Below are positions 1 to 13,500 of a stretch of DNA of 64,000 nucleotides, in pieces. The stretch spans positions 27,880,375 to 27,944,374 of the forward strand of contig JANVCC010000022.1 of NCBI GenBank assembly GCA_025345505.1. Direction: 5' to 3'. Position 1 is the stretch's first letter. Every line of letters begins with the position of its first letter. A model generated the notes under the pieces. It had not been told where the DNA came from and made no database searches. It worked only from the letters and a program-made list of their open reading frames with translations. This DNA is from Todiramphus chloris collaris. Lineage: Eukaryota > Chordata > Aves > Coraciiformes > Alcedinidae. A program made the translations under genes and the position numbers.

Positions 1-3000
1 GTCTCCTCCCAAGATTTTGTCCTGAGACAGAAGACTGGTACAAATGATAACTCTATCACTGACCACAAAACACATCACACAATTGGATGAATATAACTCA
101 ATAAGGATCTTGCAGCTAGGAAATTGATGGAAACGATTGATCCATAGACAGAGATCAATGCAGAGACAGTTTGATTTAACTTTTCAAGCTTCAATTTCAT
201 CCTAAACCTGAGAACTGCCCTCTCAAGACAGTCTCTGAAAAGCCTCACATGTGGCATTAGTCTCATGAGAGTTTTAGGTTGCTCCCTGCATGGTAGTTAA
301 CTTCAGTTGCCAAAAATATGTTTTACATATTATATAATATTTTCCAATTCACATTTGATTAGTTAGTTACCAGGATGCTAAACATTAAGAATACATGAGA
401 ATTTATGTAGCATTTGGATAAAAATTGCTTGTCTACTCTCTTTTTATAATATTATATTTTAAAATTTTGATTTTGCACACAGTTGTGTTACTGTCTTTCT
501 TCAGATGCAGATTAAGAGATGAAAAGGAAAATCAACAACCTGCAGTAGCTGGTATTTTCTCAACCCCCCTTTAGTAATAAGTCTATTTTGACAGAGAATG
601 TGAGTTAAAGGGAAAGAAACAGAAAAGCAATGAATGAGATTCCACTACATTAGGTTAAACAAAACAAGTTCTGAAGTGCAACTGACCCCAGAGAGATGCT
701 AAATGTACAATGTTTTCCCTATGAGTTTAAATGGTAAAGTGTGTTTTCCTTTAGTAAGATAACAGGAAATGGTAAATTAATAGCATTGATCATTTAAATA
801 TATGGTTTAGGATATAAGAATATGATAAAATGATAACTGTACCAAATTATTAAGGCCATGCCAGCAAAAATAATTAAAGGCAATTACAGAGAAAAATCTC
901 ATTTAAGGGCATCGGCAGAAATATTATTGTATTTATTTAAACAAATTGAAGTATATAAACAATTTTTAAATTCTAAAAATGTTATGAATGTTATCATCTT
1001 AAATTCATCCAAGCTACTGCATTCTGACACTGGAGTGAAATATTAACAATAGAATCGACATTCTAGTTAGTCTCCATTCAACCCCAAACTTTAATAGAAA
1101 TAACCTGTCGAATTTGACTGAGTGTGCTATCACTAGAGAAGCCTTGAATTTAAACTGGCTGGATAAGGAAAATTGCATGGTTTGTGAAGGCAGTTTTGAA
1201 TAAAATGGAAATTTTGCTTCTATCCCATTTAGCTGTCAAAAGGCCACTTCTAATACTTTCATAAAGCTATTTGCTTACAGAGCAAAGATAAAGGCCTGGA
1301 AAAAAGACCGCGACATAATCCCAAAGCAAATAACTGAAACATAAAAAAAAAAAAAACCCCAAGAAAATTTATCCTGATTTTCTAATTTCCTTTTTTGAGT
1401 TTAATTTGTGTTTGTGTTATTTCTTGATAGAACTTCAAAATGTTAAAAAACCAACAAAAAAAAAAGGGATGAAGATTTATTTCAATTGATTATTAGATTG
1501 CAGCAAGGTTATTAAACAGATTTGTTTTAGTTATGATTTTAAACTGGGAAACAGCAGAGCCGGTGACATGTAAATTAATGATAAGATAAGCAAATTAAAT
1601 GAACTGCTTTTGAAGTTGCAGGGAAGCTTGCAACAAAATAGATACAAAAATTATAATCAGAAGCTCTAGGCAAAGCTGAAACAGGGATTTGGTATTTTTA
1701 CCAGGTGAGGGAAAAGTTAATGTCTCCTTCTTAGCAAAAATGCTGCTTCTTGCTTTGACGCTGGCAGAACATAATGATCATATGCAGAACGTAATTATCA
1801 TTTATACTGCCCTGCTCTGCACTGCTTGATCATTCACAAGAAATTTGTTGATCCTGAAAATAAATGCCATGTTTATGATAGATGTGAAGAGGTGATCAGT
1901 AGTTACATCATTAGAGAATTATTTCACATTAAAGACATAGGTAACTTTAACTTAGTGACTAGGAGAACTGGGGAACCCTTTATTTTTTTTCTCCCCTCTC
2001 TCTGCAGTCTTACATAGAATGCAATACATTGTCTGCACTTCATCTAATTGAACTATGGAAAAAATAAGCATCCAGTAGATGCTTCTGAAGGTATTAAGCC
2101 CAGAGTACACTATACTCCTCATCTGACTTCACCTGTAATACAGGATGGTGCATTCACACAAAGGATTTGAACAAGAAGAAGCTATTTTTTCTCATTATAA
2201 TACTGCCTTTTTGCCCATCATGATACTATATTGTGCACTACAGAGACTGTAACACACAGACACACATGGATATAGAAATGTCTGAAAAGGATGGCAATAC
2301 TCATTCTTGTGAGAGCTGGAAATGTTTCTTGTTCAGAATAGGAGAACTTTCTGAACATCAGATATTCACTTAGCAGACTGCCCCATTAAACATACGCCCT
2401 GAAGAGATTTTCTTTTTTTGCATCTTACTGGAGAGTGGGCATCAGAGGAGATGGCAGTGCTGTCATCTTTCTGTCCCTACTGTGTTAGCTCAGGATGACA
2501 GAGCACTTAGGTAAAAATGTTCAGTACACTCACACAAATTCTTCAGAACTTGACTTGTGCTCTTTTTCCAAGCAGTTGCTCTACCACATGGTTGAACAAC
2601 AGTCAAGAATGGCAGATCCACTGGTCTGCTATAGGCTTCCCACTGGGACACAATATATGCTTATTTGTAGCCCTTTGGAATATTCTTGTTGTGCTCTGGT
2701 TTTCAAGAAGAGAGTTGCTTAAGATCAGAAAGAAAAAGAGAGAACCACAGTGAAGGCAAATAGTTTCCTTACGTAAGGGAAAGATCTTGTCTTTGTGAGA
2801 CACAGATGGAAATCTGCCTTCTGGAAGGGAGGAGTTTCATTGTCCAGAAGCAGGGGGTCAATATTTGAGGTGGGAGGAAAACAAATACTTTCCCCCGTTC
2901 CAGAGATGTCCTAGTTTGTGATTTGCTAAGCTGCCTGACAGTGTCTTCAGAAAGATGAGAGTCACAAGACATCTAATAGACTGGGTAGCAATAGTTCACC

Positions 3001-3424
3001 AGGGGAGCTCCCTGCAGCTGTTGTGAGGGAAACACTGTAGTGGGTGGGTATAGAAATGGAGAACAGGACACCTTAGTGCCTTTGGACTCAGTCCCTGATG
3101 TCTAGTTTTGTCTAGAAGAGAGGGATTTTTATTATTCAGCCACTGCTGGTGACAAAACAGGACATCAGAGCTGTGTTTGGACTGTATGGGAGCTACAAGC
3201 ATGGGAGTAGCTACCCACTGGACATGCCTGCTGTATACCAGCAGCTTTAAGGTCTTTGAAGAAAGGCTCAAGTTTTGAAGATATCACTTCTGATTTCTGC
3301 CTTCCCTTCATAGGCAGCTACATTCAGTCAGATCTGTCTGGTGCAAATTCTCAAGGGGGAGTCTCAGGACATGGGTTCACCCTTGGAGACAGTTCCTCAC
3401 CTATCTTTTGCCAGGTACATGTTT
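1..3424. other. Unique AT-rich non-coding stretch
   Basis: I see no gene, RNA gene or recognisable transposon here. The DNA is AT-rich with short A-runs near 1345 and 1457. A 20-bp tandem duplication lies at 1764-1803. Between 2495 and 2803 three overlapping short frames are open, one of them (2517-2753, plus) with a hydrophobic stretch followed by a basic tail, but no splice or homology evidence makes it a gene. From about 2800 to 3420 the sequence is somewhat richer in GC, without a repeat I can name. Confidence 0.6.
1764..1803. repeat. 20-bp tandem duplication (2 copies)
   Basis: Two adjacent 20-bp units begin GCAGAAC at 1764 and 1784 and match at about 17 of 20 positions. Each contains TAAT/ATCAT-type AT-rich core sequence. 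It is a short local duplication, possibly doubling a binding site. Confidence 0.6.
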
Positions 3425-5455
3425 CACAGAATGCCTTGGGTTGGAAGGGACCTCTAAAGGTCATCTAGTCCACCTCCCCTGCAGTAAGCAGGGTTATCCT
3501 CTACTAGATCAGGTTGCTCAAAGCCTCATCAAGCCTGACCTTGAATGTCTCCGGGGATGGGGCCTCCACCACCTCCCTGGGCAACCTGTTTCTGTGTTCC
3601 ACCACCTTCATAGTAACAAACTTCTTCCTAACGTCCAATCTAAATCTACCCTTCTCTAGTTTAAAACTATTGCCTCTCATCCTATTACTACATTTCCCTG
3701 CAAATAGTTGCTCTTGAGCTTTCTTGTAGGCCCCCTTCAGGTACTGGAAGACCACTGTAAGGTCTCCCTGGAGCCTTCTCTTCTCCAGGCTGAACAACCA
3801 ACTCCCTCAGCCTGACCTCGTAGGAGAGGTGTTCCAGTCCTCTGATCATTTTCATGGCCCTCCTCTGGACCTACTCTATCAGGTCCATGTCTTTCCTCTG
3901 TTGAGGGCTCCAGAGCTGGATGCAGTACTCCAGGTGAGGTCTCATCAGAGCAGAGTGGAAGAATCACCCCTCTTGATCTGCTGACCATGGTTCTTTTGAT
4001 ATAGCTCAGGATGAAATTGGGTTTTTGGACTGCAAATGCACCTTGTTGGTTCATGTCCAGTTTCTCATCCACCAGAACCCCAAGTCCTTTTCCACAGGGC
4101 TGCTTTCTAGCACCTCACCCCCCAGTCTGTATTGATAATGAGGATTGTTCTGACCCAGGTGCAGGACCCTGCATGTGGTCTTGTTGAACCTCATGAAGTT
4201 CACCTAATCCCACTTCTCCAGCTTGTCCAGATCCCTCTGGATGACATCCCATCCTCTGGTACATTCACCACACCACTCAGCTTGGTGCCATCTGCAAACT
4301 TGCTGATGGTGCCCTTGATCCTGCTGTCTATATCACTGATGAAAATATTAAACAGTACGGACTGTTAATAATAATAAAATATTATCCCAGTATGGACCCC
4401 TGAGGGACACCACTTGTCACTGATCTCCATCTGGACTTTGAGCCATTGATCACTACCCTCTGGATGCGACCATCCAGACAACTCCTTATCCACTGAACAG
4501 TCCACTCACCAAATCCATATCTCTCCAACTTGGCAAGGAGGATGTTGTGGGTGACCGTGTCAAAAGCATTGCATAAGTCAGATAGATGCTATCCATGTCT
4601 CTTCCCTTGTCCACTGATACAGTCACTCCATAGTAGAAAGCCACTAGGTTGGTCAGGCAGGACTTGCCCTTAGTGAAGCCATGATGGCTGTCTCTGTTCC
4701 TCTCCCTGTCCTCCATGTGCCTTATCATAGCTTCTAGGAGAATCTGCCCCATGATCTTCCCAGGCACAGAGGTGATGCAACAGGTCAGTAGTTCCCTGGA
4801 TCTTCCTTTCTACTCTTTTTAAAAATGGGTGTTATGTGTCCCTTCTTCCTGTCACCAGGGACTTCACCTGACTGACAGGAATTTTTTAATGTAATGGCAG
4901 TGGCTTAGCAACTACATCAGCCAGTTCCCTCAGGACTCTGGGATGCATCTTATCTGGTCCCATAGACTTGTTTAATTTCAGGTTCCACAGGTGGTCGCAA
5001 ACATGATCTTCAATTGCAGTGACTTTGTCCCCCTGGTCCCCACCTTGTGGCCTTTTAACTTGGGAAGTGTGGGGAGAGGTTGCCAGTGAAGACTGAGGAG
5101 AAAAGCCTTCTCCTCATCTGCTGTCACCAGCTTGCCATTCTTGCTCATCGGGGTGGGTATGTTTTCTTTAACTTTCCTTTTCTTGTTGAGGTACCTGTAG
5201 AAGCCTTTCTTGTTATTCTTTGCATCCCTTGCCAAGTTCAGCTCCCTGGTCTTTCTGACCTCATCCCTACACAATCAGGCAGCATCTCTGTACTCTTCCC
5301 AAGATACCTGTCCCTGCTTCCACTGCCTGGGCAGCTCCTTCTTGCCTTTCTATTTGACCAGCAAGTCTTGACTCAGCCATGCTAGTCTCTTCCCTTCCTT
5401 GCTTGATTCATCTTCCCTTTCTTGCTCATCTTCCCAGTGCTGGGAGAAGGTACCT
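3425..5455 (-). mobile_element. CR1: CR1 LINE, 5'-truncated copy (about 2.0 kb)
   Basis: This is a chicken repeat 1 (CR1) non-LTR retrotransposon read on the minus strand. The 3' terminus is near 3425, where the plus strand reads TTTCACAGAATGCC, the reverse complement of the CR1 ATTCTGTGA tail. The typical CR1 3' region follows up to about 3800 (plus-strand GGTTGGAAGGGACCTCTAAA and CTCCAGGCTGAACAACC). Further on come the reverse transcriptase region (about 3950-4960) and the linker upstream of it (to about 5455). Full CR1 elements are about 4.5 kb, so ORF1, the endonuclease and the 5' UTR are absent, as expected from incomplete reverse transcription. Several frameshifts and a small AT-rich insertion (about 4365-4385) show it is inactive. 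The exact 5' boundary is uncertain by some tens of bases. Confidence 0.95.
3504..5274 (-). pseudogene. Decayed CR1 ORF2 (linker, reverse transcriptase, C-terminal part)
   Basis: In an intact CR1, ORF2 encodes an apurinic-type endonuclease plus a reverse transcriptase used for target-primed reverse transcription. Here only the linker, RT and C-terminal parts remain, spread over several frames. The linker includes ELNLARDAKNNKKGFYRYLN (frame 4978-5274). The early RT motif [16 protein letters not shown] lies in the 4486-4767 frame. Motif A is broken by a one-base loss near 4576-4580. The SGVPQGS motif region (about 4390-4420) is still readable. The palm-domain box at 4287-4298 reads FADG where the family has FADD, so the second catalytic Asp is lost. 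The C-terminal region covers 3504-4072. It cannot make an active enzyme. Confidence 0.9.
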
Positions 5456-8400
5456 ACTGAAGGAATGGCCTGTTAGTCTGGCCTGGGTACATTGCTTACA
5501 GGTTCTTGGAAATGGCAGGTTTATGGTAGGTTTGCTATTATTATGAGGTGGCAGCATCTGCTCTTCTGTAGTGAATATCACATCTCATAGTAACAAGAGA
5601 AGAAGTGAATGTGATGGCATTTCATCTTCCAGCCTGGTATAGATATGGCTTGTGTACAAATTATGTAAAAAAATACACTAAACTGAAACAGAATATTGCA
5701 CTGAGAGAAGGAGCCTGATTTATTTGCATGGATTATTGCCTCTTTCATCAGGTAAAGGCAAGAATGTCCAAGTGAATTAATTCATTACTTCTGTCTCAGT
5801 ACAATGAGCACACCAGCAACTCAGAGATGAAGGACTGTTATAATCAGAAAATAGAGAAGAAACAGCAGGAAATAGTGGGGCACATTATTATAATCATATT
5901 AAAGAAAAAGAAAAAGTAGTATAACTCTTCTTCAGCAAAATTCTTAATCGTGTGCATCACTGTGTGTGAATAGTCCTGTTGACATCAGCGAAGTCAATCC
6001 TGCTCTCTTTTTCACTGTTTTGCTGAATGGGATCCCAAAACAACAGCCTGCAACAAAGCGTGGCTCATGGTATTTTGGAGGGAAGATAACAGTGCCTCTA
6101 AACCTTACAGTAATTAGCATTAACAATAGATTTCTCTTTCCATAGGAAAGATTGTTCCTAATCCAGCAAGAGATTAAAAATGTCATTATTTTGCTGTCAC
6201 CTTTGTACAAGGTTCTTTTCCTTCTGGTTGACAACTGAGATAACAGACAAGGAGACTATCCACATGATACACAGTTTACCTTTAGAATGATCCATGACAA
6301 CTTTCATTCAAAACAGGCAGAGTGGGTTAAACCAGCCTATGCTTCTCAAATTCAGCTACAGAATAGGCATGTTTCTGTTTCCTTGACCCGCATTATTTTA
6401 GAGAACACTTGTGAGACTTAGGAGAGAACAAAAACTCAGCTCACCTCCCAGACTATAAAGGACACACAAGCAGAATTCATACAGGAGAGAAACTGCTGAG
6501 AAGCAGCAGGCTGAGAAGAAAACAAACAAACAGAAACCTCAAGTCAAAGACGCAGCAGCCTCAGCAGGGCACTAAGAGGGGAGGTTTTGCTTGTTTGCTT
6601 GAAATAGTCAAGTCTTAGAACAGTTCTCACCGTCCCAATTAAACTGCAGACAGCTGTTTACTTTGCAGAGGAGAGGAGGCAGTTGCATTTGAAGCATGAA
6701 AGTGACAATGTGCTCGTTCAAGGGACCACCTGCATGGTGGGCAGCAGACACAGAAAAACTTCCACAGGGGATTTACCCTTTTTTTGACACAGGTGATTTA
6801 ATACTGATACTTCTGAAAACTTAGTGGATATGGGAGAAAATATCACTATAAGATATTGTTAAAGAGGTTGCAGTCTTATGGGGTACTGGTTATACTTTAT
6901 CAAATTTTAGACTTTGTTAGAGAAGGTCGAGGTCAGTGTATTCCTCCTCTGTGCTGGGAAGGACTTCCTGGACTCTGCAAAGTAGAATACCACTTTCTAG
7001 AGCCAAGGGACCACAGGCATAACTAAAGCTATTCTTTTGCTTCAGTGCGTACTCCACTGTCCTCTGCTGGTTTGAGTCCTAGGATTTCTCATCAGGAGAT
7101 GTTAATGGCAAATATCGAGTATAAAGTGACCCAGAGTTTCAAAATGTTTCTTACATTTTAATCTGTCTCAGATTTAAGGACCAAGAGTGAGGTTTGATTT
7201 CACTCTTCTGCATGGGGTTTTGATTAAAGGCCCAAATTCATTGTGACTAAGAGTCCCTGTATCGGAAGACTATAGGCCCTATTATCTCTAGAGTCAGTGA
7301 GAAGAAACCAAAGGCCATTTTTCCATTGAAAATCTGTATTTCTTTCTAGAGAGTACTGCCTTTTCCTAGTAACTTACAGACATACACAGATTTTGTTTTC
7401 ATTCAGTACATGTTCTACTTAGTACATTATTTTTTTATTTACTGACAGAGCAGATGACAGAAGTCGTTGCACTAGTGAATGTATACCAGGTATGCTATGA
7501 AAAAGATTCTGATGAAAAAAGTTTTAGCAGTTTTCATAGAGGCCTAAAAAGTCAGTATTCTAACTGTAAAAGTTTGCCTGTAAAGCTTGAAGTTAAATAT
7601 AGTGGATGACCACCTATATGCTGCATGGGGGCATCTCCGGTGTGAAAGGTGATGGTGGAAGTGAAAGTTATCAGCTTCAAGTCTCAAGTAAGTTTCAAAA
7701 GCTCAAGATAATTGGACTCTACCTCTTAATTAGTCACAGACCACTTCTGAGAAAGGGTTCCTTCTTTTGAATTCAATGAAGTTTGAATTCAGAAGATTTG
7801 AAGCAGACACAAGTCCATCTTGCCCACTTGCTCATCTGGCTGCCTGAATAACTAGGCTATCATGAATTCTGTGGGCAAGCTCTCCTCATCTCTTCTCTTG
7901 CATATGTTTCACTTTACCTCAGTAATTAAACATTCATTGGATAAGAAAGAGGTTAGGAAAGTCAAGCATGAGAGAGGAACTGCTCCAGTCATTATTTAAT
8001 TAGTTAAACAAAGTTGGACAGTTTCAGAGGACACAGCTGAGGAGATCTAATAAGCTTGTTGACTCAGATACTCTGCTGGAGAGACAGAAAACTTGTGATG
8101 GAGTCTTGTGTCCATACTAAACAGCCTAAGGACAGCAAGTGAGTCCTTTGCAAATTAATATCCTAAGCACTGTTATTTATGGTGACGTAAGTTGTGAGAG
8201 CAGGATTTCACTGGATTTGTGAAATTAAATCTACTTGGAGAGTTGGTTATGAAGTGAAAGATATGTCAAATGCAGTTGTTAATATCTACATTTTGCATTC
8301 TCTTGGTAGTCTAAGATGAGATTCTCATGTGGATGAAAATGGAGCCTATCAGCAGCATTTCATTTCAAATACTAATTTGTAAATCATATTGAAATTCAAC

Positions 8401-10489
8401 ACAGGTATTGTTTGGCATGTGTTGATAAAATGCCTTGGGAAGACTGTGTAAGAACAATCTGATGAAGATTGTATTAGAAAGTGAAGAAAAGGACATCTTG
8501 TTGCTCTTTATAGCACATAATACTGGGGTTTTTTTTATGTATTTAAAACCTCCTAATGTCTTTTTCCTCCAAGGGATTCATCACCTGTTCAATCATTTAC
8601 ACTCTGGTTAACAGTGCTGCAGTATCATCTAAATGCTATAAAAATTGCTCTAGTTTAGTAAAGTCTCCCACACTTTGATTTATCCTTGCAAGTCTCTTCT
8701 CACAGATACTTTTCCAGCCTACCAAGAAGGCATGCAGAGAGGTTCCCAGAGTTATTTCCAAGGACTAAATCACAAATACTGGATATTCTGAGGGAATGGG
8801 CAAAAAATCTCTAACATTTAGACTGTGGGATCTGTGTGTTCATGAAAGCGAATGACATACAGAAGTGAGAAATGAGATTTTTCTGCTGATGCAAAGATGA
8901 GGCATGGGACTGTAAGAGGAAACAGGACTTGTTACTGTAGGGGTAGTAACATATTGAAAGCTTAGTTATTTTTTATGCACTGCAAGAGATAAAGTAAAGT
9001 AGGTGACCCAGTGCTGCAGAAATGTCTCAGACTCCCATCAACCAGACATTGTATTTCTTTAGCAATCAGCAGTTTTATTATGAGAATTTTCCTAATTTCT
9101 CTGTCCTTCAATATCTACCAGACTTGGGGGGATGCTGCAAATTGAATAACCAAAGTGGAGTGAGAATAAAGCAGTGAAGGAGATCTGAACAATAGTAATG
9201 GTTTTGTGAGCTTTCCCCTTCTAGATGACTGATTCTGTTGTAATTTGGAAGAGAGAAAAATTTGCTACTGAACATTTAGTTGCTTTGAGAGATGTCTTGA
9301 GCATTTTCAGTCTATTTCCTACCTATTATAAAAGAGATGCCCTTATGTCAAAAGCAATGTTGCAGGTTGCACCATCTGCAGAAAAATCTGATGCTTCAGA
9401 ATTCTATTCCCAGCCTTGGAGATGAGGCTTTTAGGAGACTGGGAAAGCAGCATTCAATAAGCCTTGGGGCATCTATTCTGTTAAAGTGTTCAGTCTAATT
9501 CTTTGCTTTATCTAGGAACTGTTGTGAGAAAAATAAAAACTAAATGCATCTTTAAAAAATTGTATAAATCAAATCATTGTTATATACATGAAAATGATTG
9601 TGAAGATCTGAGGAGCAGTTTGAATTTTTCGGGTATTTTCTTCACACATTTTCATTTCCTAATGAGTTTCTGGTTTTCATTGAGACCACTGGGGATAAAA
9701 GGTGTTTGACACAGGGGAGTGCATTCTGTGATAAATTCCTCATATATAATACAGAGGGTGAGTCCTTGAGGTAAGGACCAAACTGTATAATATTGAATAT
9801 GAGCATTGTGTGACTGAAATGTGATTTCAGTGATACTTCTACCAGCCATCTCAGATCATTAAACAATCAGAAAAGCACTTTTTGACTGAAGTAACTTTGA
9901 ATAAGGAGTTTTCATTCCAGGATGTTCGCATCTCCACTTCCACCACCATGCATTAATTCATGAATATGTGTAGCCTATGAGATCAGTGTTGAATATGTCT
10001 GATTCCATTGGAACCTGCTGTTTGACAGAACAAACCTGTGCCCTCTGCCCTTGGCTGAATCCAGCCACTATGAGCTGCTGACAGCTACTCAGGTGCTGAC
10101 TGAGCTCTGCAGGGTGGCTGGGGATACAGCTGAGACAACAAAAGTCCAAGCAAATAACTGGAATGAAGTAGTGGACAGGCACTAAGAAAATGCTATCACA
10201 AATCACTGAGTTTATCATATTTCCAGAGAGATTGCTAAAGATTTTAATGGTAATCTCCCCACTGCCGTTGCTTCTGTCTGCTGATTCATTGAGGCCTCTC
10301 TATCCTTGACTTGGAAACTTGTCTGCTTTTTGATTTCATTGGTTTTCCCTACTTCAGTGGTCATTGAGATGACTTATCACCCATGTTTGTGAAATGCTTG
10401 TTTGTTTACTTTTTACCTGTATTTCACATTTTCCAGGTCTGTATTTTGTTCTCTGTCTTTCTTAAAATATTGCATATCCCTATTGATTC
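5456..10489. other. Unique non-coding stretch
   Basis: I see no gene or named repeat. A TATAAAGG sequence at about 6455 lies in an otherwise unremarkable context and is not enough to call a promoter. A partial CTCF-like match (7054-7070) has a mismatch at a key position. Two TTGAATTCA copies lie near 7770-7795. The frames open here are short and do not resemble known proteins. Confidence 0.6.
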
Positions 10490-10512
10490 ATAATCATCAT
10501 CAAGATGATTAT
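10490..10512. repeat. 9-bp perfect hairpin in ATC/ATT-rich tract
   Basis: ATAATCATC (10490-10498) and GATGATTAT (10504-10512) are perfect inverted repeats around a 5-base loop. The run continues into ATTATTATCATTG. It is a simple trinucleotide-like tract that can fold back, and no function is implied. Confidence 0.6.
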
Positions 10513-13500
10513 TATTATCATTGTTGTGGATGATCTAATTTTGTCCAGTGTTGATAAGAAATAAAAACAAGACTCATTCTTTTCAAGTTCCCTTTGTTTT
10601 GTTTGAAGGAAAAATCAATATCTGTTATTTGTTATTTCTCTATGTAGAAAATGCAACAGGTATTTTATTCTTCTTTTTTTCCCCAGATGAACACTTAGCA
10701 AAGTCAGCATCTGTGAACTGTATTTCAGTCTTTGAAGGTCCTTCAGGACCAGGCACCCTAAGGGAAAAGAAGAAATCCTGCAGTTTAGCCTATTATAAAA
10801 TTCCTTCATCTCCACACCATGCTTCCTTCCTGACTCCAGAGAAAGAGAGCACTTTATTATTGCTCCTGGCTAAAAGGACTTCAAGGTCCATATTTATCCT
10901 TCATAATTTGAGGAAGTTGACACCAACAACTCTGTTGGAGATGCAGTCCAAACTGGACGGGTTTTTTAGTCCTCAGAAGGAGAGGGGATCAGTTGAGTGG
11001 ATTCTGGCTGGCACTGGGCTGAGCATCTTGTCAGCTCACAGCCCTCCTCAGACCCAGCCACACACTAATAAAACCAGAGATATTGGATGATTAGTTTGAG
11101 ATGCCATTTTTAAGAGGAACCATGATACATTCCAGGGTTAAGGAGCTCTGCTACACTGTGGAGGAATCATGTTTAGTATGGTCTTAATGTGGTTTTGAGC
11201 TGACTCTAGACATGTTTTCTCCATCCCATCAAGAGACCTAATTACAGATTTTACAGAATCTCTGTCTTGTCAAGCCTGTGCCACTACTTACAAAAAGGGG
11301 CTGAATTTTTTAGCCTTGCTCCAGACCTGGCTGAAGGTCTTCCCCTGAACCTGAGAATACCCAAGTCTAGGCCCCCACACACCTGAAAATGCTCTGATGG
11401 GTTAGTCTGCTAGAAACCCTGCAGATAGAAAGCCAGAAAATTCTGCTAGGGCAAAGAATGAAAGAGCCCCCCAGAATTCTTTTTCCAAGCCTTAGCTTTT
11501 GGCTTTGTATTGTTAAACAAAGAAAGAACATTTTCCAGCCAGCACCATGACTTCTTTGTGAGATTTCTCTCCTAATACTTTTTGTTCAGATACTCAGTCT
11601 TCATCTGTATCGTGAAAACTCAGAGTTTCATAAGGAAAAACAGGAAAGGATGAACCTGCTACTGGGAAGATGGGAGGACTCTAGGGATTTAGCTTCAGGC
11701 ACAATGAGAATTAGATACTAGGAAACCTGTGAAACGTACCCAATTAACTGGTCTGTAAGAAATGCTGTTCTCTTGCCATTTAAAGCAGAAGCAATTGCAT
11801 CCGTGGCAAGAGATCTCTTTCCTCTTAATGCAGGTGTGGCTTTTAAATTTTCCTCCCATGATTCATATTCCATCATCTAGACTCCTGGGTGATGTTACTA
11901 GAGAACAATTTGTGTATCTTGTGAGCTTAACAAAAGAAAATAAAATTGAGTTAACAAAATATTATCCTAGCTGTTTTAGCTTTATGCTTGCTTAGCTGTC
12001 TAAGGATAAAATAAAGAGGGTTGGAATGAAATAGCAATACAAAGGAGTTTTGTTCTATGCAAGGCAGTGGTATAGAGATGTAAATAAGTTAGTGCTGATG
12101 TATAGGGTAGAAAAATAATGAAGTTCAATAGTGGAGGAGGAGGAGGTGGTAGCTGATGTAAAAATGACTTATGTGGTAAAACTTGATACTGTCAAAAATC
12201 TTTAAATCCTTCTGTGAAACAGTAAGAAGTCTTGAAGCTTAAGGGAAAGGAGAAGGAATAGATCCTAGAAGCACTAAAAATAATTTTTTAGAAACCCTAA
12301 GAGTATAAAATAAATTGCATCTTTTCAAAGAGAGTAATTCTGGAATGTCATCCTGAGAGCAAAGAGATTTTAAAATTAAATCTACATACACAGACTTCTA
12401 GCTATTATTCTCTAAACATGCGGATGAGTCTCAGTCCAGCTCCTATTGCATCTTTAACTCCCCCAAGCTTTTGTGCCATGTTAATTACCTTGGCATCTTT
12501 GTATGCATTTGGAATACAGCACTTAATGAGCAGATCATATGAGCAGCTGCCTTTTATTTAAGACATGTGGTCACAGATCAGATCTTAATTATGTTCCTGT
12601 ATAAAAGAACAAACTACAAACAAGGTTATACTTAGCTAGCTTCTATGGGGGAAGAAGGTGATGGGGTTGAGGAATTCTGCAACCTTTTCAATGGAATTTC
12701 AGATGCTGCTGCTAACTATTTTTCTTACTATTTTCAGAATTTGTGAATATTCACAATAAGCATGATTTCCTAAGGCCTAAGCTCCTGGAGTCAGGTGAGC
12801 ATATACACTTTTTCTAAGTATAAGATGTAGATATTGCTAGGCTTGAACTGGCAGGTGAAGTTCAGGTGAACTCTGTCTTTTTCTTAAATTTTCTAGGTGA
12901 AAGTGCAATCTTAATTGGTTTATAGGAGTTTGACAAAAATGTATAGGAGTGCTTATATAAGCAGCACTTGTTGGATGGTTATAATTTGTCTATCAGCCAT
13001 AGTTTAAACTATTCTAGCTACATACTAATACATACTAATTATTCATCACCATCAATAATCAATGACTTAAAAAGTGTGATTGTTCTGATGGTTATTAGTT
13101 TTTTAATAAATTAAGATTTTTTTTTTCAGTAACTTTTTAAAATTCAAATTTAGAGATAAAAATTGTGAGAGGATTGAATCAACAAAAGAGAAAAAAACTG
13201 ATGAGTGAAAATCAGTTGGCAGATGATTATTCCTGACTCCCAGGGAATCTGTGATCTATAGGAGTCTTTGACTCTCAAATAGAGAATAACAGTTGAATTC
13301 AACTAAGTAAAACAAAACTAGCTAAAAATGATTGAGATACTTTCCTTCATGAACCCTTATGTTCCTCAAGTATTTTGTAGTTGTCATTCAAGTCAAGTGA
13401 TAGACAATGTGATTTTAACAGAGAATGTAACTCTCAGTGCTATATCACTGCAGATAGGCTTTTTTTTTACCTCTCCTATTTTAATTTTGTGCTGTCTGTT

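Noticed and set aside
6450-6500. TATAAAGG as a core promoter
   Set aside because: A single TATA-like word with no GC-rich promoter, no downstream exon and no other promoter element.
7054-7070. CTCF-like sequence (minus strand CCAGCAGAGGACAGTGG)
   Set aside because: It has an A in place of G within the important GGC core, so the match is weak.
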